A DNA stretch of 64,000 nucleotides from Typhlomys cinereus (Eukaryota > Chordata > Mammalia > Rodentia > Platacanthomyidae). Under the pieces are notes generated by a model. That model was given only the letters and a program-made list of their open reading frames with translations. It made no database searches and was not told where the DNA came from. The stretch covers positions 434,001-498,000 of the forward strand of contig JALPQD010000359.1 of assembly GCA_023101885.1 (NCBI GenBank). Direction: 5' to 3'. This document shows, piece by piece, positions 24,157 to 36,082 of this stretch. Each line of letters starts with the position of its first letter. Positions within the stretch are counted from its first letter, which is position 1. Both the position numbers and the translations under genes were made by a program.

Positions 24157-24639
24157 AAAAACAACAGTCTAAATAATCAAAAACTCATCAATATTTAATA
24201 AAAGAGATGTTTTCATCTCTTTTATAGGAAATTATAGATTAAATTTTAAGGAATACATAACAAAATTTCATATGTCAAAATTAAGAGATGTATTTCAGGT
24301 GTATTTCCTTGTTGGTATGCTGATTATTTAAAGCAACTTTTTGTAATGCACACAGAATTCCTATGTATTCTGTTAAAAACCCAGTATGACTATTTAACTT
24401 AAATTCAGTAAACTATTTGATATGTAGATATAAAGCTATTTTGTACTAGTTTGACAAAATAAACGAATCATTTGATTATATTATTAGTTTTTATGTAAGC
24501 TTTTCATAGTATAGACCTAGTTATTGCCAGTTTAGATCATAAGAATCTTGAATGATTCTAGTTTCTTTAATATATTTACAATTAACTTATAGCTATTTGT
24601 GGTTAGAAAACTTAACCTCCAAGAAACATTGACAGAGTA

Positions 24640-24860
24640 GACTTGAAACAAATCTTTAAATAAAAAAATACTTTCAGAAGAATGGATTATGCATAACAAA
24701 ACAAAGCTATCTAAATGAATCTCCAATAACTAACATATAAATACCTTCAGACTTGAAACAAATCTTTAAATAAAAAAATACTTTCATAAGAATGAATTAT
24801 GCATAACAAAACAAAGCTATCTAAATGAATCTCCATATAACTAACATATAAATACCTTCA
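24640..24860 (+). repeat. Tandem duplication, 2 copies of about 110 bases
   Basis: Copy 1 spans 24640-24749 and copy 2 spans 24750-24860. Both begin GACTTGAAACAAATCTTTAA and end ATAAATACCTTCA. Only about three differences separate them. Confidence 0.95.
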
Positions 24861-25018
24861 CAGTTCTTGAATTTTTTATAATTACATTCATATTTTTAAT
24901 ATCTTGAGGAATTTTTAATAATTTTGTTCTAAGTTATATATTTTTAGTGAATAAGATTGACCAAGTCTAAGCTAGATCCTAAGTTTTAATTTGGAATAGA
25001 GATGTTAATACATTTTTT
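24861..25018. other. AT-rich intergenic DNA
   Basis: No feature seen. Confidence 0.4.
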
Positions 25019-25029
25019 AAAAGTTGACT

Positions 25030-25337
25030 CTCAGGCTGAAGAAATTGCTTAGTGGTTAAGTCTCTGCTTTGCAAGCACAGAACCTGAGTTTGGATCCTGG
25101 GCCCCCACATAAAAACAGTAGGTGGAAATGGCAGAACTTTTCACTTTGAGCTTTGAAAGGTGGAACCTGGGAAATCCCAAAGGGAAACAATTCAGGAAGC
25201 AATTCAGGAAGACTCATGAAGCTGCCCTTAGTCCTCCAAGGGACACACAGTCTCCTCTGATACGCATATACATGAGTGCGTGCACACACACACACACACA
25301 CATAAATAAAAACATTTTTAAATGAAAAATTAAAATT
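25030..25337 (+). mobile_element. Older tRNA-derived SINE, plus strand
   Basis: The head CTCAGGCTGAAGAAATTGCTTAGTGG is diverged, with the B-box-like GAGTTTGGATCC intact and a CA run plus A-rich tail. A perfect 11-bp duplication, AAAAGTTGACT, lies at 25019-25029 and 25338-25348. Confidence 0.85.
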
Positions 25338-25348
25338 AAAAGTTGACT

Positions 25349-26395
25349 GTTCTGATGCTGTCATATTTTAAAATATTGTCCAATGGTAGTTTCACATCTT
25401 TAAAACATGAAAAGATTTAAATCTTAACTCCAATATCCTAACCAAAGAAAGAACTTTTGATCAAATTGGAGATTTGTGCCTCTTTCATAATTCATTAATT
25501 CTACTGTATTATAAATGTTACATGATCCCTTAGGTAACTATAGGGCATTTTAAACTTAATGCATTATTGAAAACTTGCTGCTTGCAGTCCAAGTAAATAA
25601 AGAATCCTCAGGAAATTCAATTTTTTTTTACTGTGTTTAGACATTTCTTGTGTAGGTGTTAACACTCACAGAGTTTACTAAACTAAAATTAGGGTTTTTT
25701 TTCTTAAATTTTGCAGAATGATTAGGTCTTATGTAAAGGATTTTTATTATACAAAATAATAAGTAAAATGATAGGAAGGAACTTCTGGGGATGCTAGATA
25801 CAGCAGAGATGCTGGCAATGGTTCATGGCATAGCTCTATCTCCCAGCTCACCAGGTGGCATGTTAAATGTGTATAACCCTCTCTATGTGACTCATACTTC
25901 AATAAGGTAATTTTTTAGAAACAAATATTTTCTTGAATACTCAATTTTCTTTAGTTTTTCTTGGTATTATTGTCTTCTTATATAATTTTCTTTAAAAAAT
26001 AAAAGCATTTCTTGGAGTAAAATAATTAAACCCTACAGCCTACTCTCCACTTCAGGATCCTGAGTTCTTTGGAAGGGGTAATCAGAAACCAGAATGTCTA
26101 TGTTAGAGGTGCAAGAAATGGTTGTGAGCATGCCCTCTCACCATGCAAGCTATGTAACCCACATTATAACTCAAAGGTCTGTTATTTGCAGACACCGACC
26201 CAGTTAAACATCACAGATCTCTCAGTTCTTCCAGCTTTACTGAGACTGGGCCATGCTCACTTGAAGGATAGTTCATTCCACTAAAGACACACCAGAACAA
26301 ATGCTTTACTTACATCATCTTCTACCCCTGATTGCAGCATCTTGATAGGGTCTGCATTGAATCTACATTTAACCATCTGTCACAGTTACTCTACA
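25349..26395. other. Intergenic DNA, no feature recognised
   Basis: AT-rich. No coding or transposon signature was found. Confidence 0.4.
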
Positions 26396-26397
26396 TG

Positions 26398-26760
26398 TTG
26401 CTGATAAATTCTTGACAAAATACCTTAAGGGAACTAAGAGTTTTATGTTCTCTTATGATTGTCTGGTTACAGTTCTTAATCCATCTTGGCAGGAGAAGGA
26501 GTGGAGGGACTTTGCCACATCATATCCATGTAGCCACAGCACTGCTGAGAGAGGAACAATTCTTATTTTCCAGATAAAAATATCTGCCAAATATACTGAA
26601 GGATGCCATCCTTAACCAGTTCCCTTCACTTATTTATCTACCTAGTGCCTAGTCCCACCCATGATGGAATGGGCTGTCTCCAGCAATTTCTTGCATACAT
26701 GCTCGGGTTTAACTCCACCACTAATACTTCACAACTGTGTCCTGAGCTCCAGGCTAGGTA
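26398..26760 (-). mobile_element. Degraded MaLR-like LTR, minus strand
   Basis: It aligns by eye with the minus-strand LTR at 60594-61001 through CCTTAAGGGAAC, the ACTGAAGGATGCCATCC block and TAGTCCCACCCATGATGG. It is heavily diverged and lies head-to-head with the following plus-strand LTR. Confidence 0.65.
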
Positions 26761-27112
26761 TCAATATGGCAATTGAAGGCTTGAGCCCTGGGCACAGTAG
26801 TGAAAAATTGGTAGTGGAGCGAGCCTTGGGCAAGTGTGTTTTGCCAGAAGGACCCATCCCATGGTGGGTAGATCTAGGCCCTGGGCGGGTAGACAAGATA
26901 ACAGAAGCTGGTTCAGTAAAGTTTGACATTCTTGAGCATACATGACCAGACATGCTGTCTGGCAGGTGAGATTTGTCCCCCTCTCAGTAGTCTTGTGGAT
27001 ATGGTGTATCCAATTCTCTCAACCCCTGGTGTTGGTGTGGATTCTCCTGCCAAACTGGATTGAGAAATGTAACTAGACAATCATAAGCTAGAATAAAACC
27101 CACAGTACTCCT
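26761..27112 (+). mobile_element. Degraded MaLR-like LTR, plus strand
   Basis: It shares GGCTTGAGCCCTGGGCACAG, CCATGGTGGGTAGATCTAGGCCCTGG and CCAGACATGCTGTCTGGCAG with the 414-bp LTR family. It has an AATAAA near 27093 and an A-rich end. Confidence 0.7.
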
Positions 27113-27968
27113 TAAAAAAATTAATCATGGAAGAATTTAAGGTGTTGAAAATAGCCACATTGATGCAAAGCCCTGGGAGAGAAAAAAATGAAACCAAGAA
27201 TTATCTGTCAAGTGACAAAATAAGGAGAAGTGGAGAGATTAGTTTGGGAGTTTTTCCTGTTCTGGATTGCTGGGTTAGTTGGATTTTTTTTCTTTCCTAA
27301 ACGTGGTTAATCTCATTATTATCTGATGGATAGTTATCATCAACCAATTAAAAGTTCACAATGAGCAACTTTTCAAAGGATTTAAATTTCTTTGTCAAAA
27401 AAAAATCAGGTCCAATAAATTATACACATTTCAAATTTTTCTAGCTATCCAATAGAAATCATCAAACTGACCTTACTCAAATCTACTTGCTCTAGGAGAA
27501 TAGTTTTTCTTATGCTTCGTTTTCCCATCTATAAAGAGGGTTTTATAGTGATCTACATCATAGGACATTTGTGTCAATAAAATGTGAGAATACATGTGAA
27601 TATAGAATAGTGCTTGGTCCAACAAAAGCCTTAGGCAAATCTTCACCCTCCACTCTCATCCCCAGTACTATCCCTTATTGCAGATGATGTTGGCAATTGT
27701 GCAGAAGCGTGATTCAGTGGGGGCCTCTGATCCTTGGTTTTCAGTGTCTGTGCATGTAGCAATCCATAACAGCTATCACCGCATCTTTCCCACAAAGGCC
27801 ATTCTGGTTTCACCTTACACTTGGCTATTTGAGCACTTATCTTTTGGGCACATAAGTGACACTTACTTAGTTCAGGGAAATTCCAGTTCAGAAACAGTTA
27901 CTTAGACCATGCAAATTGCTGCCTCTATTCTAATGATTTGCTAGTCACTGCTTCTGCAGGGAGTTTAA
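27113..27968. other. Intergenic DNA, no feature recognised
   Basis: No gene or repeat was identified. Confidence 0.4.
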
Positions 27969-27969
27969 G

Positions 27970-28165
27970 AGGATGGGACCAGCTAGATAGCTCAGTAGAT
28001 AAGCAACCTGGGCACATAGAGCCCAAGTTAGATCCCCACAACCCCACATGGTAGAAGGAGAGAACTGACTTCTGAAAATTGTCCTCTGACCTCCATGTGT
28101 GCCTATAGTATGCAATGCATTCTCTCTCTTTCCATCTCTCTCTCATCCTTATTTTCTTAAATAAT
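27970..28165 (+). mobile_element. B2-like tRNA-derived SINE
   Basis: The head GGGACCAGCTAGATAGCTCAGTAG and the CCCCACATGGTAGAAGGAGAGAACTGACTTCTG block recall B2/B3-type rodent SINEs. It ends in a CT-rich tail. Confidence 0.65.
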
Positions 28166-30634
28166 CTTTTTCTGAAAAAGAATGTTAGTGACCTCTCATG
28201 CTATGGGGCAACTAAAGCCCAAATTCTTCATTTCCCAGGAATGATTTGTGTCTTGTATTCTGAGACCTAACTTCGAGGAATCCCTTCCTCCCCTCCCCCC
28301 AAATTCTCTTCACTCTGTCTTCATCTCTTCTTTAGCACTCTATCCTAGTCTATGTGGAATTTGTTTCCCATGGACATTATGGAGTCCGAGGTAGAAGTCG
28401 GGACTTGTATCACCAAGCATCCCCCGACCCATTGTTTATGTCTTTGGATTCCCAAATCCAAATGTTTCGGCTTCTGAGATTGATGTTTTGCCACAGAGCC
28501 CATATTTCTACCCCTTTCTTCTCTACCTGCCTTTCTGTGTTAGCAACCTCCCTTGTTAACTTGGCTAATTTACTAATTTGATTGAGATAAGGACCAGAGA
28601 GCAAAAGAGAAGAATCAATGATGTTGATTCCACACTCTTCTTTTGTTCTGGTAACACTACATTCTGAGGGCCAAAAGTGTCATTTCTTATCCTGTGTCCA
28701 GGGTGAAGCCAGAAGAATGGCTTCCACCTACTGTTCCAACAGCTAGATACGCGAGTCATTCAGCAGTCCCACTTCCCGTGCTGGCCACTCCTTACCCTGA
28801 AGTTGCTAGGCAACTTGCAAGTTGAATGCATCATGAGTCAAACCTTTTGCATAAGGAATGAAGCACTTGCTTTCCTTATACATAAGTGTCTCATTCCTTC
28901 CATCTAAGAACACCTCTGAAAAATTAAAACACATGCTATAATTATTACCCCAGCACAGCAGGAGAGTCACCAGCAAAACAAGCTTGTGACATTCCACTTG
29001 GGGTTAACAATGAAGCCAGCACCCAGGCCCAGAGTCTTAGCCATGTTTCTCCTTCATGATGAGTGCTGTATATCTTATCCTTAACCGTCCGGTTAGAGAG
29101 AGCATTGGCTTGTGTAAGCTTAGTGGTCCTTCTCTGATGTGTTGAAGCCTCTAGACTAAAAGGTTTCCTTTTGAGAGTTTAGGTGAACACAACTTTCTGT
29201 TTTCGCAAAAGCAAAGCAAAAGGAAGATATTAACTTCAGACTATTGCTTAGCAACTGGGTAAACAATTCTGTATGTGACTAACTGTTCCTCTCTAGTCTT
29301 AACATGCAGGCCAAAGATATCGACAAGATCTGTAAATAATAGTGCTTCAGGCTAAGTAGGGCTCAGCTGTGCTGCATTTTCATAGACAGATTTGTCTTTT
29401 TTTATTTCAAAACTATAAAACAAAGGACTCTAAATATAAAATTCAGCTCTTTGTTAAAGAATTGAAACTGGGCACTTCACAAGATTTTTTTGGCTCTCAT
29501 TTCTTTCCTCATGGACTCCTATGTATCTATCTGAAACTCAAAAGCATTCAACTATATGTTGAGATTTGGTCTCATTACTGTCTATTAGTTTATCTGAAAC
29601 TGCTATGGACTTTGGAGGTAGCCAAAGAGAGAATAAAAAAATTCCACAAGCTAATTGTCTTTCATATGCATGGTGAGGATGACTTGCTTCTGTGATTCAT
29701 GCATTTGTCACAGACAGCTCCTATACATAGTGGATAAAACTGCTACCCTCAACACTCAGTTACATAAAAAAAATGACTTTATTTTTATAATACAAGCTTA
29801 GTTGTAAATAGGAAACATATCAAGCAGTTTCTACTGTATCTCCAGCAATTCTAAACAATCACACTTCATTCAAGGGTTGTTCCTTTAGCTGATTGATAAA
29901 TGCATCATATTTTGTGTGAAAATGAGGCAACTCTTCCCTCTTCTTCCCTAAATTTGGCAGACCTTTCCATTTCTTGGAAGACTTCTCTCCTAAATTGATC
30001 TGAAAGCCTATAGATCTAGAATTTTATAGTTAGAAACCTTAGACTTTATTACCCAAAAGCATATGTTTCTAAATCTCTAACCTTGCTGATTTTTAGTGGT
30101 AACAATTATTTCCACACAGTTCAGTTCGGACATATAAAGAGATAAAAGGGACTTCATAGGAAGAAAACACATCCATTAAGAATTTAAAATTATATTATCT
30201 GATTGAACTCTTATTTGCCATATCAGTCTGTCTCCTTTCATATCAGACTGGGAAGGCCCAGGGATGCGAGACCACTGTGACTCCCTTGGTAACCACTATA
30301 AGGGACAATGATGCTGTCTCTGTGGATGCTGTATTAGAACTGAATCACTGGCTTTCCCTAAAGGACAATTGTCAAGAGCTCCCCAGCCATCTGGAAGCTC
30401 ATAGCCTGCTAATCATTGCTCGGATACAACTATTTTCCAGTTTGGTCATTAGTTCAGTGGTGGTGTCATTCACACAAAAACTAAGACCAGATAATTAATG
30501 AAAGACAGAATTTATTATTGCTAGTTATGCAGGCTGAGAAGATCAAGATCAAGGGACCAGTATCTGGGATGGGCCCATTTCTTCAAAGGATGTCATCCTA
30601 TTCAAGGGCTCTGTCTTTATGACTTACTTAACTA
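28166..30634. other. Intergenic DNA, no feature recognised
   Basis: About 2.5 kb without a recognised transposon or gene. Short open frames here show no family resemblance. Confidence 0.4.
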
Positions 30635-31056
30635 TGTCATAGTTAAGCACAGGTGTCAACTTGACAGTTGAGGGTTTGAGCTCTGGGCACATTTGTAGAG
30701 AATTAATGGTTGAGTTAAGCCCAGAGCAAACTTGCAGGAGATTGTCTAGCTAATGGGGAAGGCCCCGGTGGGTGGGACCAGGTCCTGGAATAAATCACAG
30801 AGAGCTGGTTGAGAGAATTGGCATCCTTCTGTACAGTTTGGCCAGACATGCTGGTCTGGCAAGTAAGGATTGTCTGTCTCTCACCCATTATGTGGTGATG
30901 GTGTGGCCAGTTCCCTTGACCCTGGTATTGGAGCGTGCTCTCCCATCAAGCTAGACTGAGAACTGTAACTGGAAAATTGTAAGAGAGAATAAACCCCTTG
31001 TTCCTTTGAGCAGTTTGATGGTCATTTATCAGCAACCATGCAAGTGAACTGCAACA
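30635..31056 (+). mobile_element. Solo MaLR-like LTR, plus strand
   Basis: It begins TGTCATAGTTAAGCACAGGTGTCAAC and ends GTGAACTGCAACA, with AATAAA near 30990. It is about 10 bases longer than the 414-bp copies. The flanks (AACTA left, TCCTA right) match poorly, so the target duplication has decayed or is absent. Confidence 0.85.
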
Positions 31057-32747
31057 TCCTACTGCAAAGGATTCTGTGACTTCATATCATTGCATTGAGA
31101 AATGTTTATTATTTACTCACAGAGTGCCTGCAGGGTTTCACAGGCAATTGTCAGCAGAACCCTTAGATGTTAATGTTTCCTGAAACATAGTGCTCTGACT
31201 GAATTCTAACTTGAATAATGAGTTAACCATTTTACTCCTGTGCTTCACATCCCCTTGTGCCAGGAGGCCAGGCAGTTTCCTCCTTATTTTCTTCACTTCT
31301 TTCAGATTTAGCTTCTCCCATGTGCTGTTGTTGTGAGTGCACACACGTTAGGCTAGCCCTCCTGAAACATGTGTGTGAGCGCATGTGTCGGCAGGGGCCC
31401 TGTGAAACATGTGCTCTAAGGCTCTTCTCTCTACCTCCTCTCTCTGTCTGCACATGAAGTTCCCATCACAGTTCTTCACCTTGTCAAGAGTAACTCGTTC
31501 TGCTCCATTCTGCTCATTGCCTCAGTATCCATACTAACAATCTATTTCCCTCCCAGGCTTCTCGGCTCCTGGGTATACTGTCTCCCTTAATGGCATTGCT
31601 CTCCTTCACCAACATGTCATGCCACAGTACTACCCATTAAGAGCTTCCATGACTTCATGCAACCTTCCAAGCACTGTTCTAGTTTCCGCTCCTTCTTTAT
31701 GACAAAATTCTCAGCTCGTACTCACTGTATCAAGCTGATTCTCTTAAACACGCTCCTTCAGTCTTACTAATCACTGTTATCAAAGCCCTCATCTGTGGCC
31801 TTTACCTTACTCAGTTTGTAGATTGACTCTCTCTTGCCTTTCTCAACACCTTACCAACATTTGACAGGCAACCACCCCACACTCCTTCTTAAAGTACTTC
31901 TTCCTTTGCTTTCAGTGTATCACCCGATCTTCTATTTTTCTGCCCACCTTTTTGCATACTAGAACCTAACCTCTAACACATGATGCTTCTGCTTCTGCCT
32001 CCGGGCATTAAAATGACAGGCATGAGCAGCACACCCAGGTCTCTCAGACTTCTCATTCAGATCCTTCTATTATATATGATTTATTACTGCTAGAGAATTC
32101 TGTAGTCTCTATCAAATCAATTTTCTGAACTATCCATACTTACTTTGGGTACCAAATCCCAAACCCAGAAGAAGTAGGAAGAGGAGAAGGAAGAGAAAAA
32201 AGAGGGAAGAGGAAGAAGGGGAGGAGGAGTAGGAAAAAATTCTTAGGTTGATTTATCAAAACTCTAAAGTCATATAATATTCATAAGTTAGACTTCATTT
32301 GTAGGAAATTGACTAAATTATTTTTGGCATTAGATAGAAATGGGAGTTGAACTAGTAATCAAGCTTGGCCACAGAGAAACAAAGCAATAAACAGAGGACT
32401 GAACTGAACATTCATTTCCAGGGCCTTTAGGATTCTCTCCTCCTAGTGTGGCTTGTGAGCTTTCTTTCATCATTGGTCCCTTAAGCACAAGCTAGGAATG
32501 TGCTATGAATACATTCTTTACATTTAAAATTGACTACTAAGGCAACAGAGGAGGATACTATTACACATTTTATTACATGCAAAATAACAGATATTAATTT
32601 TTACTAAGATACGTATGACTCAGACTTGTCAGTCCTCATCATAAGTGTCTTTGCGTGGTAAGAAGCAACAAAACAATCTCCCTTTTCATTCTATTTCAAC
32701 TGACTGGGACTTTTTTTTGTTTCACTGAGATCAATTTTGGACATCTG

Positions 32748-32790
<43 letters not shown>

Positions 32791-33023
32791 TCATACATTC
32801 ACACACAGGTGTACTCACGCACATGTGAATATGCATATATGCAGACAGATACACATACAAAAATTCAAACTTACAAATGATTTGATAATGCAAGATGATT
32901 TGAAATGTGAATTCTTATCCATTTCTGTAGGTAATAGTTCTCCTAAGTCTTTACCGGGCTTATAAAAACTATCTAGCCATATTTTAAAGCTATCTATAAT
33001 TCCCAAAGCAATATATAAAAATA
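31057..33023. other. Intergenic DNA with simple repeats
   Basis: A purine-rich tract lies at about 32165-32235 and a (CA)n run at about 32749-32788. No gene was seen. Confidence 0.45.
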
Positions 33024-33028
33024 GTATT

Positions 33029-33442
33029 TGTCATAGTTAAGCACAGATGTCAACTTGACTCTTGAGGGTTTGAGCTCTGGGCACAGGTGTAGAGAGTTGA
33101 TGGTTGAGTTAAGCCCAGAGCAAACCTGAAGGAGATTGTCTGGCTGCTGGGGAAGACACAGCCCATGGTGGGTGGGATTAGGCCCTGGATAAATCACAGA
33201 GAGCTGGTTGAGAGAGTTGGCATCCTTCTCTATACTTGGTCAGACATGCTGGTCTGGCAAGTAAGGATTGTCCATCTCTCAGCCGTTATGGTGGCCAGTT
33301 CCCTCGGCCCTGGTGTTGGTGTGTGCTCTCCCGTCAAGCTGGACTAAGAACTGTAACCAGACTGTCGAAAGAAAGTAAACTCCTTGTTCCCTTAAGCTGT
33401 GTTCTGGTCATTTATCAGCAACTATGCAGGTGGACTGCAACA
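33029..33442 (+). repeat. 5' LTR of the MaLR-type element
   Basis: It starts TGTCATAG and ends GCAACA. It is the same length as the 3' LTR. Confidence 0.92.
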
Positions 33443-34625
33443 GAATTTGGATATGCAGAATTTGGGGTGTTGCTGATAAGTCTGACTATGTGGATTTTGT
33501 GGCTTTTGAACGGTTCTGCTGGACAAAGTTGGAAATTCTTGAAAATTTTCACTTTGTGGATTTACAAATACCGTTCTTCAGCGTTTAGTGGGCCAATTGC
33601 TGAGAGACATTGTTTGGGCCCAATTTGTGATGAGGGAAACAAGGACTTTGGTAAAACTGAATATAAGGACGATGGACTGGTTTGCTTGACAGAGGAGAGC
33701 TGTGTTGGCAACCTTGGAGGTTTGGATGTGCAAAGGGCAGGCAGCAGAATATCTGCTGCTGTTGGACAAATGAATATCAGTGAAGGAAAACCTAGTGACT
33801 TGCACTGAGACGGTGGAGGACGTGGAAACCACTGTATGGCAAGTTCATGGTTTGGAAGCTCAGATTCCTTCAGGGGCGAAAGCCCAAGTTAAAGCTGTTT
33901 CTTGCCCTTTGCAAGTTTGGTTGCCTAGAAGAGAGGCTTTTCCAGCGTCAGCGCGTTGAAGTTGGTGCAGCTGTGGCTCCAGTGGACTAAGCTGTGTTTC
34001 AACCTCGCTTCGGAATCTGGCAGCGTCCCTCAGGTGATACTGGTTTTCATGTACTACTGAAGGGTTCATGGAGAGCAGCAAAAGCTTGGCACCAAGTGGC
34101 AGGCGTAGAGTTCCTGCAAGAGATGGTGAAGCTTAAAGCTGCAGAGGAGAACCCAGAGTTGTGTTTGAGATGCCAGAACTGTGGGACTGCTGCTGAGGAC
34201 AACTGCAAGTGGAGATTCAGCCTGGTTCAGAGGAACTCTGCTCTTACAACTTCGAGCTGCAAACAGGGACTGGGAATGCCTCGAATCTTTGAGCCGCCTT
34301 GACTACGTGATGAGCAGCAGAAGATGGACATTGAAGTACAGGATGCGGTGATTTGCTGGACTTTGTTTTTAATGTTTTCTTATTGAGATCCTTCTGTTTT
34401 AATGTTTTATCTGTTTTAAAGTATTTAATTTATTCTGATTTAAGAGTTTTAAGGTTAAGAAACTTTAAAACTTTGAACTTTTAAAATATTGGAACTGAAG
34501 TTTTAATGACAGAACATTTTAAATTTGTCCATGGAATATATTTATATTTTAACATCTGTGGGGACAAGGAAAGGTTACAGTTTAAAAGTGCTATTGTTTT
34601 TGTGTCAAGTTGACAAGGGGTGGAA
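33443..34625 (+). other. Internal region of the MaLR-type element
   Basis: No reading frame with retroviral similarity was found. A T-rich, A/T-biased final 300 bases leads to the polypurine tract. Open frames across the LTR/internal boundary are not considered real genes. Confidence 0.8.
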
Positions 34626-35039
34626 TGTCATAGTTAAGCACAGATGTCAACTTGATTCTTGAGGGTTTGAGCTCTGGGCACAGGTATAGAGAGTTGATGG
34701 TTGAGTTAAGCCCAGAGCAAACCTGAAGGAGATTGTCTGGCTGCTGGGGAAGACCCAGCCCATGGTGGGTGGGATTAGGCCCTGGATAAATCACAGAGAG
34801 CTGGTTGAGAGAGTTGGCATCCTTCTCTATACTTGGTCAGACATGCTGGTCTGGCAAGTAAGGATTGTCCATCTCTCAGCCGTTATGGTGGCCAGTTCCC
34901 TTGGCCCTGGTGTTGGTGTGTGCTCTCCCGTCAAGCTGGACTAAGAACTGTAACCAGACTGTCGAAAGAAAGTAAACTCCTTGTTCCCTTAAGCTGTGTT
35001 CTGGTCATTTATCAGCAACTATGCAGGTGGACTGCAACA
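34626..35039 (+). repeat. 3' LTR of the MaLR-type element
   Basis: It differs from the 5' LTR at four sites, three of which are C/T or G/A transitions. That is about 1 percent. Confidence 0.92.
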
Positions 35040-35073
35040 GTATTTTACTATTTTGTTTTTCTTGGTCCTCATC

Positions 35074-35089
35074 TCATTTTCATATTTTT
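35074..35089 (+). repeat. Target-site duplication of the full-length L1 (pair at 41892-41907)
   Basis: TCATTTTCATATTTTT is present on both sides. Confidence 0.92.
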
Positions 35090-35090
35090 T

Positions 35091-36082
35091 ATTAAAATTT
35101 AATTATACATTTTAAAATTTTTTTACCAGTTCCCTCCCTCCCCCCTCCTCCCCCCGAACCCCCTCCTCCCCTCCTCTCCCTCCCAATCCCCCAGTGCCTA
35201 CCCCCCAATTCCCAGAGAGTCCTTTATTGTGTATGCCTGACTCTCCACTGGGTCCTCCTCTCTGATGACATATAAGGACCCAGTGGCATTTCCATAAGCC
35301 CTTTCTCTTGTTCCCCTTAAGCATAGGAGCACTACTATGGCTGTCAATCCCTTGCCTCCAGGGATCTCGGTGCCCTTAACAGATGCTAGACTTTATGAGG
35401 GCAACAGTGCACTGGACATTGCGCAGGGCATGCAAAGTCCCATTATGATTGCTTTGGCCCCAACTACTGTTGAGAATCTTGCAAATCATTGCTCCTCCCA
35501 TCCTTTTGCTCTTACAATCTTACTGCCCCCTCTTCCGCAAATGTCCCTGAGCTCCAGGATGGGGAGAGATTAGGCTGGCCTAGTTCTATGTGATTGATAT
35601 AGAGTCTCTGAAGTTCTGGATTGTGGTTTGTTGATTTTCTTTTGCAGTTTTGCTGCTCCTGCAGTGCCCTTCACTCCATCCTGATGGGCACTGTATGTCA
35701 CCCTCTGGCCAGAGACAAAAAGCTGTTAAACTGGAGTCTTGTTATAATAGCACATTCAAGGGTAGATATAATAAAAGTAGGAAACCTCAGTGAGGGAGAG
35801 GTCCATCACCCATTTGCAAAATGATTACTTTTTATCTGCTAGACTATATGCCCTCCCCTTCTGGTGAGATCAGGAAAGAACGTCTGTGAACTTAACCAGG
35901 TTTCTCATTACTTACTTGCAGACCTTGATGGAGGCCTATTTTCTCTGCTGTGACATGGTCCCCTCTCTCCTTGTTTCTGGTGTGGCCCTCCTACCCCATC
36001 CCTCCTGTTCATAATCCTTGCAATTACTGTGTTACATAGGTTTACTTTTGAGTGTCTCAATGTGGGCTGGGTGAGTTTGGTA
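35091..36082 (-). other. L1 3' UTR
   Basis: It runs from the ORF2 stop to the A-tail and has a G-rich polypurine tract (C-rich on + at about 35130-35190), the usual rodent L1 feature. The same blocks recur at 12.1-13.0, 15.8-16.2, 47.4-48.4 and 49.7-50.8 kb. Confidence 0.85.

Larger units (their letters stand above)
33029..35039 (+). mobile_element. Complete non-autonomous MaLR-type LTR retrotransposon
   Basis: Two 414-bp LTRs (33029-33442 and 34626-35039) in direct orientation differ at 4 positions by my count. They flank a 1183-base internal region without gag or pol reading frames. A 5-bp target duplication GTATT lies at 33024-33028 and 35040-35044. A polypurine tract (CAAGGGGTGGAA) abuts the 3' LTR. 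The bases after the 5' LTR (GAATTTGG...TTTGGGG) sit where a tRNA-Leu-like primer site is found in MaLR elements but match it poorly. The internal sequence resembles MaLR internal DNA in style. It must rely on an ERVL-type enzyme supplied in trans. Confidence 0.9.

Noticed and set aside
33236..33808. 190-residue open frame, plus strand
   Set aside because: It runs from inside the 5' LTR into the gag-free interior of the MaLR-type element and shows no retroviral motif.
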